DNA of 64,000 nucleotides, taken from the NCBI RefSeq assembly GCF_023155855.1, contig NZ_JAKNUT010000003.1:62001-126000 (forward strand). Reading direction: 5' to 3'. The position numbers and the translations under genes are program-made. Below the pieces are notes generated by a model that saw only the letters and a list, made by a program, of their open reading frames with translations, did not search any database and was not told the DNA's origin. The stretch is from Microbacterium aoyamense (lineage in GTDB: Bacteria > Actinomycetota > Actinomycetes > Actinomycetales > Microbacteriaceae). Positions 53,842-62,915 of this stretch are shown here, piece after piece (the first letter of the stretch is position 1; each line of letters starts with the position of its first letter).

Positions 53842-54648
53842 ATGGACACCACCGGCAGGGACATCGCTCGTCAGGTCGCGGTCATCTCGGCAACCGTCTT
53901 CATGATCGTCGCCGCCGTGGTGGGGGCCGGTGTCCTCGGCGGCACTCCCGTCCAGGACCTCCAGGACGGCGCGCTCGCAGCGGATGCGACGCTGCTCGCT
54001 CCCGCCGGCCCCGCATTCTCGATCTGGACCGTCGTCTACGTCCTGCTCGTCGCGTACGCCGTGTGGCAGGCGCTGCCGGGCCAGCGACAGCGCGCCCGCC
54101 AGCGGTACCTGGGGTGGTGGGTCGCGGTGACGGCCGTCCTCAACGGTCTCTGGCTCCTGCTGGCGCAGTTCGCCACGCTGCCGCTCACGGTCGTCGGCAT
54201 CGTCCTCCTGCTGATCGCGCTCGCCGTGACCTTCCGACGCACCGTGACGTTCCCGTCCGAGGGGTTCGCGGACAGCCTGCTCGTCGACGGGGCGACGGGG
54301 CTTCACCTCGGCTGGGTGTCGCTCGCGACGGTCGCGAACATCACCGCCTGGCTCACCGCCGAGGGCGATCCGTCGTGGGCCGCCGCGGGCACGGCGATCG
54401 CGGTCGGGGTGCTCATCGTGGTGGGAATCATCGGCCTGTCGATCTCGTGGCGAAGCGGATGGCGCATCGCGCCGGCCCTGGCGATCGCGTGGGGGCTGTC
54501 GTGGGTCGCGGTGGGCCGCCTGCAGGGGGAACCGTACGATTCCACCGTCGGCGGCACGGCGGTGATCGTCGCGGTCGTGGTGCTGGGAGTGTCGGTCGTG
54601 GGCGCCGTCGTCAGCCGGGTGATCGACCTGCGCAACGCCGAGGCGTGA
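53842..54648 (+). CDS. TspO/MBR-like tryptophan-rich membrane protein
   Basis: A 268-residue membrane protein with about seven helices. The stretch PAGPAFSIWTVVYVLLVAYAVWQALP and several Trp residues at helix ends match the TspO/MBR-related group, although this protein is longer than the 160-residue classical TspO. Members bind porphyrins or respond to stress; a specific role is not clear. The ATG lies six bases after a TAGCGT box. The 161-base gap that follows holds only short repeats (for example ACTCGGGTTCGG at 54731-54742). Confidence 0.82.
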   Translation: MDTTGRDIARQVAVISATVFMIVAAVVGAGVLGGTPVQDLQDGALAADATLLAPAGPAFSIWTVVYVLLVAYAVWQALPGQRQRARQRYLGWWVAVTAVLNGLWLLLAQFATLPLTVVGIVLLLIALAVTFRRTVTFPSEGFADSLLVDGATGLHLGWVSLATVANITAWLTAEGDPSWAAAGTAIAVGVLIVVGIIGLSISWRSGWRIAPALAIAWGLSWVAVGRLQGEPYDSTVGGTAVIVAVVVLGVSVVGAVVSRVIDLRNAEA

Positions 54649-54797
54649 CGCATCTGCGAGCGTGCGCTCCGCGTCGAACCCGAACGATCTCGTCGAGACC
54701 CCCGTCGGCGTCGTCAGGTTGGACGGGATCACTCGGGTTCGGCGAGCGGGACTCGAGTGCGTAGCGGCGCTGCGCTGAGCAGCCGTCGCGCGGACGC

Positions 54798-54809
54798 TAG
54801 GCTGACCGC
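54798..54809 (+). promoter_or_regulatory. Leaderless promoter -10 box of mogA
   Basis: TAGGCT, six bases, then the GTG at 54810. Confidence 0.6.
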
Positions 54810-55298
54810 GTGGACGCCATCCAGCATTCCGCGGTCGTGGTGACCGTGTCGGACCGTTCGGCCGCCGGACTACGTGACGACACCTCGGGTCCGGTCGCGG
54901 TCGCGGCGCTGCAGGAGGCCGGTTACGGCTGCGATGCGGCCGTCGTCGTCGCCGACGGCGCGTCCAGTGTCGAGAGCGCGCTGCGCGCTGCGCTCGACAC
55001 CGGCGCGCGGCTCATCGTCACGACCGGGGGCACGGGTCTCGGCCCGCGCGACGAGACACCCGAGGGCACGGCGCGGGTGCTCGAACGCGAGATCCCCGGC
55101 CTCATGGAGGAGCTCCGGCGCCGCGGCGCGGCGGAGAAGCCCGCGGGAATGCTCACGCGCGGGCTCGCCGGAACGGCACGGGAGTCGCTGATCGTGAATC
55201 TTCCGGGGTCTCCGGCGGGCGTGGCATCCGGCATCCCCGTCATCCTCTCCGTCGCGCGGCACGTCCTCGATCAGCTCACCGGCGGTGACCACCGATGA
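54810..55298 (+). CDS. mogA: Molybdopterin adenylyltransferase (MogA/MoaB family)
   Basis: A 162-residue MoCF-domain protein. It shows VVVTVSDRSAAGLRDDTSGP, IVTTGGTGLGPRDETPEGT (the molybdopterin-binding TGGTG motif with catalytic Asp/Glu) and IVNLPGSPAGVASGIP. It adenylates molybdopterin before molybdenum insertion by MoeA. The stop overlaps the moaE start (ATGA). A TAGGCT box six bases before the GTG indicates a leaderless transcript. Confidence 0.92.
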   Translation: MDAIQHSAVVVTVSDRSAAGLRDDTSGPVAVAALQEAGYGCDAAVVVADGASSVESALRAALDTGARLIVTTGGTGLGPRDETPEGTARVLEREIPGLMEELRRRGAAEKPAGMLTRGLAGTARESLIVNLPGSPAGVASGIPVILSVARHVLDQLTGGDHR

Positions 55299-55723
55299 CC
55301 GGCGTGCGCATCGCCCGCATCAGCGGAGAGCCCCTCGACATCGCCGCGCACCTGGCCGCCGTCGATGACCCCACGGCGGGCGCCGTCACGACGTTCGTGG
55401 GCCGCGTGCGCGACCACGACCCCGATGCCGCGACGCCCGTCGTCGCACTCGAGTACTCGTCGCATCCGGACGCCGAGACCGTCCTGCGCGGCATCGCCGC
55501 GACGGCGATCGGCGAGGGTCGCGCGATCGTCGCGGTGTCTCACCGCACGGGGCGCCTCGACGTCGGCGACATCGCCGTCGTCATCGCCGTGGCCTCGCCG
55601 CACCGAGCCGAGGCGTTCGAGGTGTGCCGCGACGTGATCGAGACGATCAAGCGCGAGCTGCCGGTGTGGAAGCGTCAGGTCGAGGCCGACGGCACGACGG
55701 CCTGGAAGGGCATCGGCGGCTGA
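55295..55723 (+). CDS. moaE: Molybdopterin synthase large subunit
   Basis: A 142-residue MoaE. TTFVGRVRDHD (substrate-binding Arg), VVALEYSSHPDAE, IVAVSHRTGRLDVGDIAVVIAVASPHRAEAFEVC and the catalytic Lys region in KRELPVWKRQ are all present. It joins with thiocarboxylated MoaD to convert cPMP to molybdopterin. MoaD is encoded on the opposite strand and ends five bases from this stop, so the two subunits come from separate transcripts. Confidence 0.94.
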   Translation: MTGVRIARISGEPLDIAAHLAAVDDPTAGAVTTFVGRVRDHDPDAATPVVALEYSSHPDAETVLRGIAATAIGEGRAIVAVSHRTGRLDVGDIAVVIAVASPHRAEAFEVCRDVIETIKRELPVWKRQVEADGTTAWKGIGG

Positions 55724-55728
55724 GCCGG

Positions 55729-55962
55729 TCAGCCGCCCGCGAAGGGCGGCAGGACGTCGACGAGCGTGTCGGACGACAGCGGCGCGTCGTCGTCGACGCG
55801 TGCGCCGTCCACCAGCACGGCGCAGCGGGGGAGCAGGCCCGTGAGCCCGGGGTGCGCGGCGATCAGCGCCGTCCGGAGTGCGGCGAGCGTCGGAGCATCC
55901 CGGATCTCCTCGGCACGGCCGGCCATCTCCTCGGCCGCGGCGAAGAACCGTACGCGCGCCAT
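55729..55962 (-). CDS. moaD: Molybdopterin synthase small subunit
   Basis: A 77-residue ubiquitin-fold sulfur carrier. It begins ARVRFFAAAEEMAG and ends PPFAGG, with the C-terminal Gly-Gly that is adenylated by MoeB and then thiocarboxylated. The ATG overlaps the stop of the DUF6457 gene (ATGA), making it the last gene of the minus-strand cofactor operon. Confidence 0.92.
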   Translation of the reverse strand: MARVRFFAAAEEMAGRAEEIRDAPTLAALRTALIAAHPGLTGLLPRCAVLVDGARVDDDAPLSSDTLVDVLPPFAGG

Positions 55963-56225
55963 CAGGCCTCCCACTCCTTCGCGAGTGCGGTGATGGCCGC
56001 GACAGCGGCGCGCGTGTCTTCGGGCGAACCGCCCGCGCGGCCCGCGACGAGTCCCGCCGCGAAGGCGCTGAAGGGCGCCGCGGGGCGCGCGACACCGGTC
56101 GCGACATCGCGTGCGAGGTCGAGGATGAGCGCGATCGGCAGGTCCTCCGCGGCGAGCCCGAATCGCTCGCGCAGGGCATCCGCCCACGCGTCCAGGGCTT
56201 CGGGGGGCAGCGTCCGGTCGCTCAT
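55962..56225 (-). CDS. DUF6457 small protein of the molybdenum operon
   Basis: An 87-residue helical protein (LPPEALDAWADALRERFGL, LDLARDVATGVARPAAPFSAF). I recognise it as the DUF6457 type that accompanies molybdopterin-guanine dinucleotide genes in actinobacteria. Its function is not established. It overlaps mobA upstream and moaD downstream by four bases each, so it is part of one translationally coupled unit. Confidence 0.8.
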   Translation of the reverse strand: MSDRTLPPEALDAWADALRERFGLAAEDLPIALILDLARDVATGVARPAAPFSAFAAGLVAGRAGGSPEDTRAAVAAITALAKEWEA

Positions 56226-56836
56226 GATTCCTCCTCGTCGGCGGCCCGTGCGCGGGCTCGCGTGAGATCCTCCCACGTGTCGATGTCCTCCACGACACCG
56301 GGCGCCGCTCGCACGACGGCGAGTTGCAGGTCGTGGAAGAGTGCGCGGGCAGGTGCATCCCTGCCGGCGTCGGGAAGCATGGATGCCGCGCTCCGCACCG
56401 CCGAGGTGCGGTACAGCCCGCTCAGCCACTGGGGCCTCCCGGACTCATCCGCGAGGCACAGTCCGTCGGAGTCGTCGGGGAGGACCGGGACGTCGTCACG
56501 GAGTCGCGCGACGACGGCGTCGGCGCGGGGCAGATCGCATGCCAGCAGGAACATCCACTCGGGGCCGCCGCCTCGTGCCGCCCACTCAGTGAGCGCCGCG
56601 ACCGTCGCCGCGGCCGGCCCGCCGAACGGCGGCTCCTCGCGCACCCAGTCGACGTCGCCCGAGACCGGCTGGACCTCCCCGACGATCGTGATCGGCGCTG
56701 CGCCGGCCGCGGCGACCGCCGCGACGGCACGAGCGAGGAGCGTCATCCCTCCGACCTCGAACAGCGGCTTCGCCGCACCGCCGACGCGCGACGCTCGCCC
56801 GCCTGCGAGCAGGATCGCGCCGACCTCCACGGTCAC
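56222..56836 (-). CDS. mobA: Molybdenum cofactor guanylyltransferase-like NTP transferase
   Basis: A 204-residue MobA-like nucleotidyltransferase. [22 protein letters not shown] is the nucleotide-binding signature with the conserved Lys; [12 protein letters not shown] holds the metal-binding Asp; [10 protein letters not shown] and DIDTWEDL close the fold. It should attach GMP (or CMP) to molybdopterin. The GTG start overlaps the moaC stop. Confidence 0.9.
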   Translation of the reverse strand: MTVEVGAILLAGGRASRVGGAAKPLFEVGGMTLLARAVAAVAAAGAAPITIVGEVQPVSGDVDWVREEPPFGGPAAATVAALTEWAARGGGPEWMFLLACDLPRADAVVARLRDDVPVLPDDSDGLCLADESGRPQWLSGLYRTSAVRSAASMLPDAGRDAPARALFHDLQLAVVRAAPGVVEDIDTWEDLTRARARAADEEES

Positions 56837-57321
56837 GCCTCCGCGGCGCGCGTCCAGTCGCCGCTCTTGCCGCCCGTCTTCTCGATGAGCCGTACGCTCT
56901 CGATCGACGTGGCCTTGTCGAGACCCTTCACCATGTCCACGACAGCGAGCGCGGCGACCGAGACGGCGGTGAGCGCCTCCATCTCGACGCCGGTGCGATC
57001 GGCGGTGCGCACGGTGGCCTCGATCGCGACACCGTCATCGCGCACGTCGAGATCGACGGCCGCCCCGTGCACACCGATGACGTGCGCGAGCGGCAGGAGA
57101 TCGGGGGTGCGCTTGGTTGCCTGGATGCCGGCGATCCGCGCCACGGCGATGACATCGCCCTTGGGTACCGTGCCGTCGCGGAGGGCCGCGATGACCTCGG
57201 CCGCGCAGCGCACGAACCCGCGCGCCGTCGCGGACCTCACCGTCGGCTGCTTGAGGGTCACATCGACCATTCGGGCGTTGCCGGCTTCGTCGAGGTGGGT
57301 GAACGGATGCGGCGTGCTCAT
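56833..57321 (-). CDS. moaC: Cyclic pyranopterin monophosphate synthase
   Basis: A 162-residue MoaC. TAGFVRC-like start is here [41 protein letters not shown] carries the active-site Lys/His residues; [30 protein letters not shown] and KTGGKSGDW are diagnostic. It forms cPMP together with MoaA, which is not in this window. GGAAGG from the end of moeA precedes the ATG. Confidence 0.95.
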   Translation of the reverse strand: MSTPHPFTHLDEAGNARMVDVTLKQPTVRSATARGFVRCAAEVIAALRDGTVPKGDVIAVARIAGIQATKRTPDLLPLAHVIGVHGAAVDLDVRDDGVAIEATVRTADRTGVEMEALTAVSVAALAVVDMVKGLDKATSIESVRLIEKTGGKSGDWTRAAEA

Positions 57322-57325
57322 GGGC

Positions 57326-58573
57326 TCAGCCTTCCATCGTGATGAGCAGGACGTCGACGAGGTCGCCGGGTTCGACGGCATCCACGTCCGCATCGACGAC
57401 GGCGTACGCGTCGGCGCGCGCGAGTCCCCCGGGCAGGTGCGAGCCCGAACCGCCGCTCGTGGCGGGCGCGACCGTCCACGCCGTGGGATCGGAGCGGTCG
57501 ATCGCAGCCGGAAGATACTGACGTCGGCCGGGGGGCGTGCGCCAGGGCGTGGCCGCCGGCAGACGGAGCGTCGGGCGATCGAGCGTCGTGCGACCCTGGA
57601 GCGCGAGGAGTGCGGGGCGCAGGAACACTTCGAACGAGACGGCGGCGCTCACGGGGTTGCCGGGCAGACCGAAGAGAAGGACACCTTGGGGCGTCGCACC
57701 GAAGCCCTGGGGCTTGCCGGGCTGCATGCCGACGCTCCGGAAGTCCATGACGCCGCCCAGCGTGCTCTTGACGACCTCGTACGCTCCCGCGCTCACGCCG
57801 CCCGAGAACACGACGACGTGCGCGCCGAGCGCGAGGGCGTCATCGATCGCCTGCCGCGGCCCGTCGCCCTCGTCGGGCACGGTGCGACGCAGCACGACGT
57901 CGCCGCCGGCCTCGACGACCAGTCCCGCGAGCAGCTCGCTGTTCGACTCGGGGATCTGCCCGTGCGCCAGCGGCTCGCCGGGGCGGACGAGCTCCGACCC
58001 CGTCGAGACGACGGCGACGCGCGGGCGGGTGGAGACGACGACGTCGTCGATGCCCGCGGCCGCCGCGGCGGCGAGCTGGCGGGCGTTCAGCACGTGTCCG
58101 GCCGCGAGGAGGACGTCGCCCACCACGGCGTCGGCGCCGCGACGGCGGATATGCGCGCCCAGCGCGCGCGGTGCGCGCAGCACGACGATCTCGCCGAGGG
58201 AGTCCTCCAGCCCGCCCGCCGTGTCCTCGAACGGGACGATGGCGTCCGCCGTGCTCGGGACGGGTGAGCCGGTCATGATGCGCGCAGCCTCGTTCGCACC
58301 GATGGCGGGATCGAGCGCGGTCCCCGCGGGCAGGTCGGCGACGACGCGCAGGCGCGCGGGCGCGTCGGCGGTCGCGGCGTGCACGTCCGCGAAGCGCACG
58401 GCGAAGCCGTCCATCGCGGAATTGTCGAAGACCGGGATGTCGACGCGCGCCCGCAGCGGCTCGGCGAGCGTGCGGCCGTGCGCTTCGGCCACCGCGAGCG
58501 TCTCCGACGGCAGCGTCCGGACGTGCCCGAGGATGTGGGTGCGGTACTCCTCGACGCCGACGAGGGCGCTCAT
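57326..58573 (-). CDS. moeA: Molybdopterin molybdenumtransferase
   Basis: A 415-residue MoeA that inserts molybdate into adenylated molybdopterin. It shows [13 protein letters not shown] near residue 60, [21 protein letters not shown], the MoCF-domain [11 protein letters not shown] and [10 protein letters not shown] blocks, [13 protein letters not shown], and [18 protein letters not shown] near the end. The ATG at 58573 overlaps the stop of the upstream moeB-like gene. It sits in a continuous operon from moeB to moaD. Confidence 0.95.
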   Translation of the reverse strand: MSALVGVEEYRTHILGHVRTLPSETLAVAEAHGRTLAEPLRARVDIPVFDNSAMDGFAVRFADVHAATADAPARLRVVADLPAGTALDPAIGANEAARIMTGSPVPSTADAIVPFEDTAGGLEDSLGEIVVLRAPRALGAHIRRRGADAVVGDVLLAAGHVLNARQLAAAAAAGIDDVVVSTRPRVAVVSTGSELVRPGEPLAHGQIPESNSELLAGLVVEAGGDVVLRRTVPDEGDGPRQAIDDALALGAHVVVFSGGVSAGAYEVVKSTLGGVMDFRSVGMQPGKPQGFGATPQGVLLFGLPGNPVSAAVSFEVFLRPALLALQGRTTLDRPTLRLPAATPWRTPPGRRQYLPAAIDRSDPTAWTVAPATSGGSGSHLPGGLARADAYAVVDADVDAVEPGDLVDVLLITMEG

Positions 58574-59676
58574 GCCTCGCCCGCCAGGGCGGGCGCGGGG
58601 ATGACGGTGGGCGCACCCGCCGTCATCCATTCCTCCATGCCGCCGACGAGGACCGCGGCCTCGACGCCGACCGAGCGCAGCACTTCGGCAGCACGGCGCG
58701 AGCGGACGGAAGTGCGGCACACCAGGACGACGGGGCCCGTCACGGCGGCGGGGTCCGCGAGCAGCTGAGCGAGCGGAAGGTGGCGGGCGCCGGGGATCAC
58801 GCCGGCGGCGACCTCGTCGTCCTCGCGCACGTCGATGACGGCGAGGCCGGCGATCGCGTCGCGCTCGACGAAGGTGATCGGCCTCTCTTGCGGCACGGCG
58901 GCGGTCGTCGTCCGGGCGGTGCGCAGCGGCACCTCGTGCTGCCGTGCCCGGAGCGCATCGATGACGAGGACGCGGCCGAGGAGGGGGTCCCCGATGCCCG
59001 TGATGAGCTTGAGCGCCTCGAGCGCGAGGATCGACCCGACCTGCATGCACAGGGCGCCGAGTACGCCCACGTCTGCGCAGCTGGGCACGACGCCGACGCT
59101 GTCCGCGGGGTAGAGGTCGGCGAGCACGACGGGTGCGTGCCCGGCCGGCGGTGCGTTCCAGAACGTCGTGATCTGCGCGTCGAACTCCTGAACGGTGCCC
59201 CAGACGAGGGGGATGCCGAGGCTTTCGGCCCCGGCCGCGACGGCGACGCGGGTCTCGAAGAGATCCGACCCGTCGATCACGAGGTGCGCACCCCGCAGAA
59301 GAGCGGGCGCCGTCGTCGCGTCGAGTCGCTCGGCCACCGGGATGACCCGGGTGTCCGAGAGTGCGGCGGCCGCGCGCGCGGCGCTGTGCACCTTGAGGAC
59401 GCCGGCGTCCTCACGCCTGTGCATGACTTGGCGCTGCAGGTTCGACAGCTCGACGACGTCATCGTCGATGATCGTGATCGTGCCCACGCCGGCCGCGGCG
59501 AGGGCGAGGACGACGGGGGAGCCGAGGCCCCCGGCTCCCACGACGGCGACGTGGGCCGCCGCGATCCGTCGCTGCCCGAGTTCGCCCAGGCCGGCCAGGA
59601 CGAGGTGACGCGCTGTGCGGGCGCGCTCGGCGTCGGAGAGTGCGGGAACCGGCTCCACGAGCGGGGGCAGAGGCAT
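58570..59676 (-). CDS. moeB: MoeB/ThiF adenylyltransferase fused to rhodanese
   Basis: A 368-residue two-domain protein. Residues 1-250 are a ThiF/E1-like adenylating domain (VVGAGGLGSPVVLALAAAGVG, the Arg finger region SNLQRQVMH, DGSDLFETR). Residues about 270-365 are a rhodanese domain with active-site Cys320 in VCRTSVRS. The fusion can activate the MoaD C-terminus and load its sulfur in one polypeptide. It is the first gene of the minus-strand cofactor operon and has a TAGCCT box six bases before its ATG. Confidence 0.93.
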   Translation of the reverse strand: MPLPPLVEPVPALSDAERARTARHLVLAGLGELGQRRIAAAHVAVVGAGGLGSPVVLALAAAGVGTITIIDDDVVELSNLQRQVMHRREDAGVLKVHSAARAAAALSDTRVIPVAERLDATTAPALLRGAHLVIDGSDLFETRVAVAAGAESLGIPLVWGTVQEFDAQITTFWNAPPAGHAPVVLADLYPADSVGVVPSCADVGVLGALCMQVGSILALEALKLITGIGDPLLGRVLVIDALRARQHEVPLRTARTTTAAVPQERPITFVERDAIAGLAVIDVREDDEVAAGVIPGARHLPLAQLLADPAAVTGPVVLVCRTSVRSRRAAEVLRSVGVEAAVLVGGMEEWMTAGAPTVIPAPALAGEA

Positions 59677-59688
59677 CCACCCAGGCTA
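59677..59688 (-). promoter_or_regulatory. Leaderless promoter -10 box of the moeB operon
   Basis: On the minus strand TAGCCT, six bases, then ATG. Confidence 0.6.
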
Positions 59689-59756
59689 CGCGCGCACCAT
59701 CCCACCCGGACGATCGATTCGACGCAGTCGGCACGATCTCGACACTGCGAGCAGAC

Positions 59757-59789
59757 GATGCGGACTATTTCGGCCAAAAACTCCGCATC
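59757..59789. promoter_or_regulatory. Candidate operator in the moeB/mopR divergent promoter
   Basis: GATGCGGA-N17-TCCGCATC, perfect 8-bp arms enclosing an AT-richer centre, ending eight bases before the mopR -10 box. A site for the MopR-type regulator is plausible. Confidence 0.5.
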
Positions 59790-59797
59790 TGCGGTGA

Positions 59798-59809
59798 TAG
59801 CGTCGACGC
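59798..59809 (+). promoter_or_regulatory. Leaderless promoter -10 box of mopR
   Basis: TAGCGT, six bases, then the GTG at 59810. Confidence 0.6.
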
Positions 59810-60196
59810 GTGCACACCTACCGAATCTCGGAAGCCGCGCGGCTCCTGGGCGTGAGCGATGACACCGTACGGCGATGGATCGATCAGGGCCTCCTCTCCG
59901 CAGCGGGGAGCCCCGCGACGATCCCCGGGGCGGAGCTCGCCGCACGCGCCGTCGAACTGGCAGCCGCGCCCGGCGAACCCGACGTGCTCTCGAGCGCACG
60001 CAACCAGTTCACCGGAATCGTGACCCGCGTCCAGATCGACGGCGTCATGGCGCAGGTCGACATGCAGGCCGGGCCGCATCGCGTCGTCTCGCTCATGTCC
60101 GCCGAGGCCGCTCGCGAACTCGCGCTCGAGCCGGGATCGCTCGCCACCGCCGTCGTCAAGGCCACCACGGTCATCGTCGAAGCCCCGAAAGGCTGA
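59810..60196 (+). CDS. Molybdenum-responsive regulator (HTH plus TOBE/Mop domain)
   Basis: A 128-residue protein with a MerR/excisionase-like helix-turn-helix (YRISEAARLLGVSDDTVRRWIDQGLL) followed by one TOBE/Mop domain (SARNQFTGIVTRVQIDGVMAQVDMQAG, then ELALEPGSLATAVVKATTVIVE), the fold that binds molybdate. It should sense molybdate and control the modABC genes immediately downstream, and perhaps the divergent cofactor operon. The start is fixed by the TAGCGT box. Its stop lies two bases before modA. Confidence 0.9.
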   Translation: MHTYRISEAARLLGVSDDTVRRWIDQGLLSAAGSPATIPGAELAARAVELAAAPGEPDVLSSARNQFTGIVTRVQIDGVMAQVDMQAGPHRVVSLMSAEAARELALEPGSLATAVVKATTVIVEAPKG

Positions 60197-60198
60197 TC

Positions 60199-60996
60199 AT
60201 GCGCACCTCTCGTGTCTTCCTCGCCGCAGCTGCGGCATCCCTCCTCCTTCTCACGGGCTGTGCGAGCGGCGACCAGGCGCCGGGCGCGTCGAGCGATCCG
60301 TCGGTGTCGGTCGGGCCCGAGCTGACGGGCGAGCTCACGGTCTACGCGGCCGCCTCGCTCGGCGCCGCCTTCGACGACATCGCTGCGGCGTTCGAGGCCG
60401 AGAACCCGTCGCTCACCGTCGTGCCGATCCGCTACGACGGCTCGAGCACGCTCGCGACGCAGATCATCGAGGGTGCGCAGGTGGACGTCTTCGCCTCCGC
60501 CGACGAGAAGAACATGGCCAAGGTCACAGGCGAAGGCCTCGCCTCGGGGCCCGAGCTGTTCGCGAGCAACACCCTCGTCGTCGCGACCCCGGCGGGCAAC
60601 CCGGCCGACATCACGACCCTCGCGGGCCTCGCCGACCCCGGTGCCACGATCGTCCTGTGCGCCGTCGAAGTGCCGTGCGGCGCCGCGTCGGCGACGCTCC
60701 TCGAGCAGCAGGGCGTGACGGTGACGCCCGCGAGCCTCGAGCAGAACGTGACGGCGGTGCTGACGAAGGTCGCGAACGACGAGGCCGATGCCGGACTCGT
60801 CTACGCGACGGATGTCGTGGGGAACGCGGATGTCGAGAGCTTCGTGCCCGACGGTGCCGACGAGGTCGTGAACCACTACCCCGTCGTCGCACTCACGGGC
60901 GCTCCGAACCCCGAGGCGGCCGCCGCGTTCGTGGCGTTCGTGCTCGGCGAGAAGGGGCAGAGTATCCTCGCTGAATACGGCTTCGGCACACCCTGA
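60199..60996 (+). CDS. modA: Molybdate ABC transporter substrate-binding lipoprotein
   Basis: A 265-residue lipoprotein; lipobox LLTGC with Cys21. The mature protein begins LTVYAAASLGAAFDDIAAAFE as in ModA proteins, with the oxyanion-binding Ser in AASLG and GSSTLATQI. NTLVVATPAG and GLVYATDVVG follow. It delivers molybdate (or tungstate) to ModBC. GAAAGG upstream serves as ribosome site. Confidence 0.94.
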   Translation: MRTSRVFLAAAAASLLLLTGCASGDQAPGASSDPSVSVGPELTGELTVYAAASLGAAFDDIAAAFEAENPSLTVVPIRYDGSSTLATQIIEGAQVDVFASADEKNMAKVTGEGLASGPELFASNTLVVATPAGNPADITTLAGLADPGATIVLCAVEVPCGAASATLLEQQGVTVTPASLEQNVTAVLTKVANDEADAGLVYATDVVGNADVESFVPDGADEVVNHYPVVALTGAPNPEAAAAFVAFVLGEKGQSILAEYGFGTP

Positions 60997-61016
60997 CCGC
61001 GGATCGGAGGCGCCGA

Positions 61017-61823
61017 GTGAGTGGACGCGCTCGGGGCTTCGTTCCCCCGGCCATCGCCGTTCCGGCCCTGATCGGGCTCGCGCTGCTCGTCCTTCCGCTC
61101 GTCGCGCTCATCGCGCGAGTGCAGTGGGACACCCTCTGGCAGGACGTCACCGCACCCGCGGCGCTCGACGCGCTCCGGCTGTCGCTCGTGACAGGGGTGG
61201 TGGCGACGGCCGTCTGTCTCGTGCTCGGCGTGCCGCTCGCGCTGCTCATCGCGCGATCGGGCCCGCGGTGGGCGGGCGTGCTTCGTGCGGTTGTGACGGT
61301 GCCCCTCGTGCTGCCGCCGATGGTCGGCGGCGTCGCGCTCCTCTTCCTGCTCGGCCGCAGCGGACCGGTCGGGCGATTCCTGAACGAGACATCGGGCGTG
61401 ACGATCCCGTTCACGACGACGGCGGTCGTCATCGCGCAGGTGTTCGTCGCCCTGCCGTTCCTCGTGCTCACGGTCGAGGGCTCCCTGCGGACAGTGGGCG
61501 TCGAGTACGAGCGCGCCGCAGCGTCGCTCGGAGCGGGCCGGTGGCGCATCCTCCTGCGCGTCACGCTGCCCCTCGCGCGCCCCGGGCTCGTCGCGGGCAC
61601 CGTGCTCTGCTTCGCGCGCGCGATCGGCGAGTTCGGCGCGACGGCGCTCTTCGCCGGCAATGCGCCCGGCGTCACCCAGACGATGCCCCTCGCCATCTAC
61701 ACCGCATTCAACGGATCGGGTGTCGGGCAGGGCACGGCGGTCGCGCTGTCGCTCCTGCTGCTCGTGACGGCGATCACGGTGCTGCTCTTCGTGCGCGGCT
61801 GGCGTCCGGGGGCACCTCGATGA
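61017..61823 (+). CDS. modB: Molybdate ABC transporter permease
   Basis: A 268-residue permease with about six helices. PLVLPPMVGGVALLFLLGRSGPVG and the coupling loop YERAAASLGAGRWRILLRVTLPLARPG are diagnostic of ModB. The GTG at 61017 follows CGGAGG. The stop overlaps the modC start (ATGA). Confidence 0.94.
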   Translation: MSGRARGFVPPAIAVPALIGLALLVLPLVALIARVQWDTLWQDVTAPAALDALRLSLVTGVVATAVCLVLGVPLALLIARSGPRWAGVLRAVVTVPLVLPPMVGGVALLFLLGRSGPVGRFLNETSGVTIPFTTTAVVIAQVFVALPFLVLTVEGSLRTVGVEYERAAASLGAGRWRILLRVTLPLARPGLVAGTVLCFARAIGEFGATALFAGNAPGVTQTMPLAIYTAFNGSGVGQGTAVALSLLLLVTAITVLLFVRGWRPGAPR

Positions 61824-62908
61824 CGCGCGGAGCGCTGGACGCGCACGTCGTGGTCGAGCGGCGCGACGGATTCCGCCTCGACGCGGCGCTGACGGCAGAG
61901 CCCGGCGAGACGATCGCCGTCATGGGGCCGAGCGGCGCCGGCAAGTCGACCCTGCTCGCCGCCGTCGCGGGCCTCGAGCGCATGACGGACGGTCACGTCC
62001 GCGTCGACGGCGTCGAGCTGTCGGGCCGGCGTCCCGTGCCCGCCGAGAAGCGCGGCGTCGTGCTCCTGGGCCAGGACCCGCGCCTGTTCCCGCACCTGTC
62101 AGCCCGGGACAACGTCGCGTTCGGCCTTCGCGCGCACGGTGCCGATCGCACGCATGCGCGCCGCGAGGCGGACGAGTGGCTCGCGCGCGTCGGCCTGGAC
62201 GGGCTCGGGTCCCGGATGCCGCGGGAGCTCTCCGGCGGACAGCAGCAGCGAGCGGCCCTGGCGCGCGCGCTCGCGACATCGCCGCGGGTCCTCCTCCTGG
62301 ACGAACCCCTGACGGCGCTCGATCCCGAGACGGCGGGCGACATGCGCGCCGTCCTGCACGCGCAGCTCGCGCTGAGCAGGACGACGACCGTGATCGTCAC
62401 GCATGACGCGGTGGACGCGGCATCCCTCACCACACGGCTGCTCGTGCTCGAGGGCGGCCGATCGTCTCAGGAGGGTCCGGTCCGCGACGTGCTCGCGGCA
62501 CCCGCGACGCGTTTTTCGGCGGCGCTCGCCGGCGTCAACCGGGTCGTCGGTCGCGCAGACGGCGGCCGCTGGCGCGCCGGGTCCGGTGCGCAGATGGAGC
62601 TTGCGGCGATGGATGCCGACGGCGCTCCGCTCGCGGCGCTCTTCCGCCCCGCGGACGTCGTGGTGGAACCTGCGGGCGAGGCGCAGTCCGTCGTCGCCGG
62701 GTCCTGGGAAGCGCGGGTCGTGCGGCTGGAGCAGACACCCGCGGGCGTTCGCGTGCACACGACCGCCCCCGCCGTGGCCGTCGACGTCGCGACGGACGCC
62801 GTGGCCGACCAGAGGCTCGCGCCCGGCACCGCCGTACGGCTCCGCGTCGACGCGGCAGACGTGCGCTTCGTGCCGTGCGCCGAGGGCGGGCTTCCGCCCG
62901 CGCCGTGA
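61820..62908 (+). CDS. modC: Molybdate ABC transporter ATPase
   Basis: A 362-residue ATPase. The nucleotide-binding domain has Walker A GPSGAGKST near residues 36-44, the Q loop, signature LSGGQQQRAALARAL, Walker B VLLLDEPLTALD and the switch His in VTHDA. The C-terminal 130 residues form the regulatory TOBE/Mop-type domain that binds molybdate (AALFRPADVVVE, RVVRLEQTPAGV). It completes the mopR-modABC operon and ends seven bases before a convergent gene. Confidence 0.94.
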   Translation: MTRGALDAHVVVERRDGFRLDAALTAEPGETIAVMGPSGAGKSTLLAAVAGLERMTDGHVRVDGVELSGRRPVPAEKRGVVLLGQDPRLFPHLSARDNVAFGLRAHGADRTHARREADEWLARVGLDGLGSRMPRELSGGQQQRAALARALATSPRVLLLDEPLTALDPETAGDMRAVLHAQLALSRTTTVIVTHDAVDAASLTTRLLVLEGGRSSQEGPVRDVLAAPATRFSAALAGVNRVVGRADGGRWRAGSGAQMELAAMDADGAPLAALFRPADVVVEPAGEAQSVVAGSWEARVVRLEQTPAGVRVHTTAPAVAVDVATDAVADQRLAPGTAVRLRVDAADVRFVPCAEGGLPPAP

Positions 62909-62915
62909 CGTCGAC

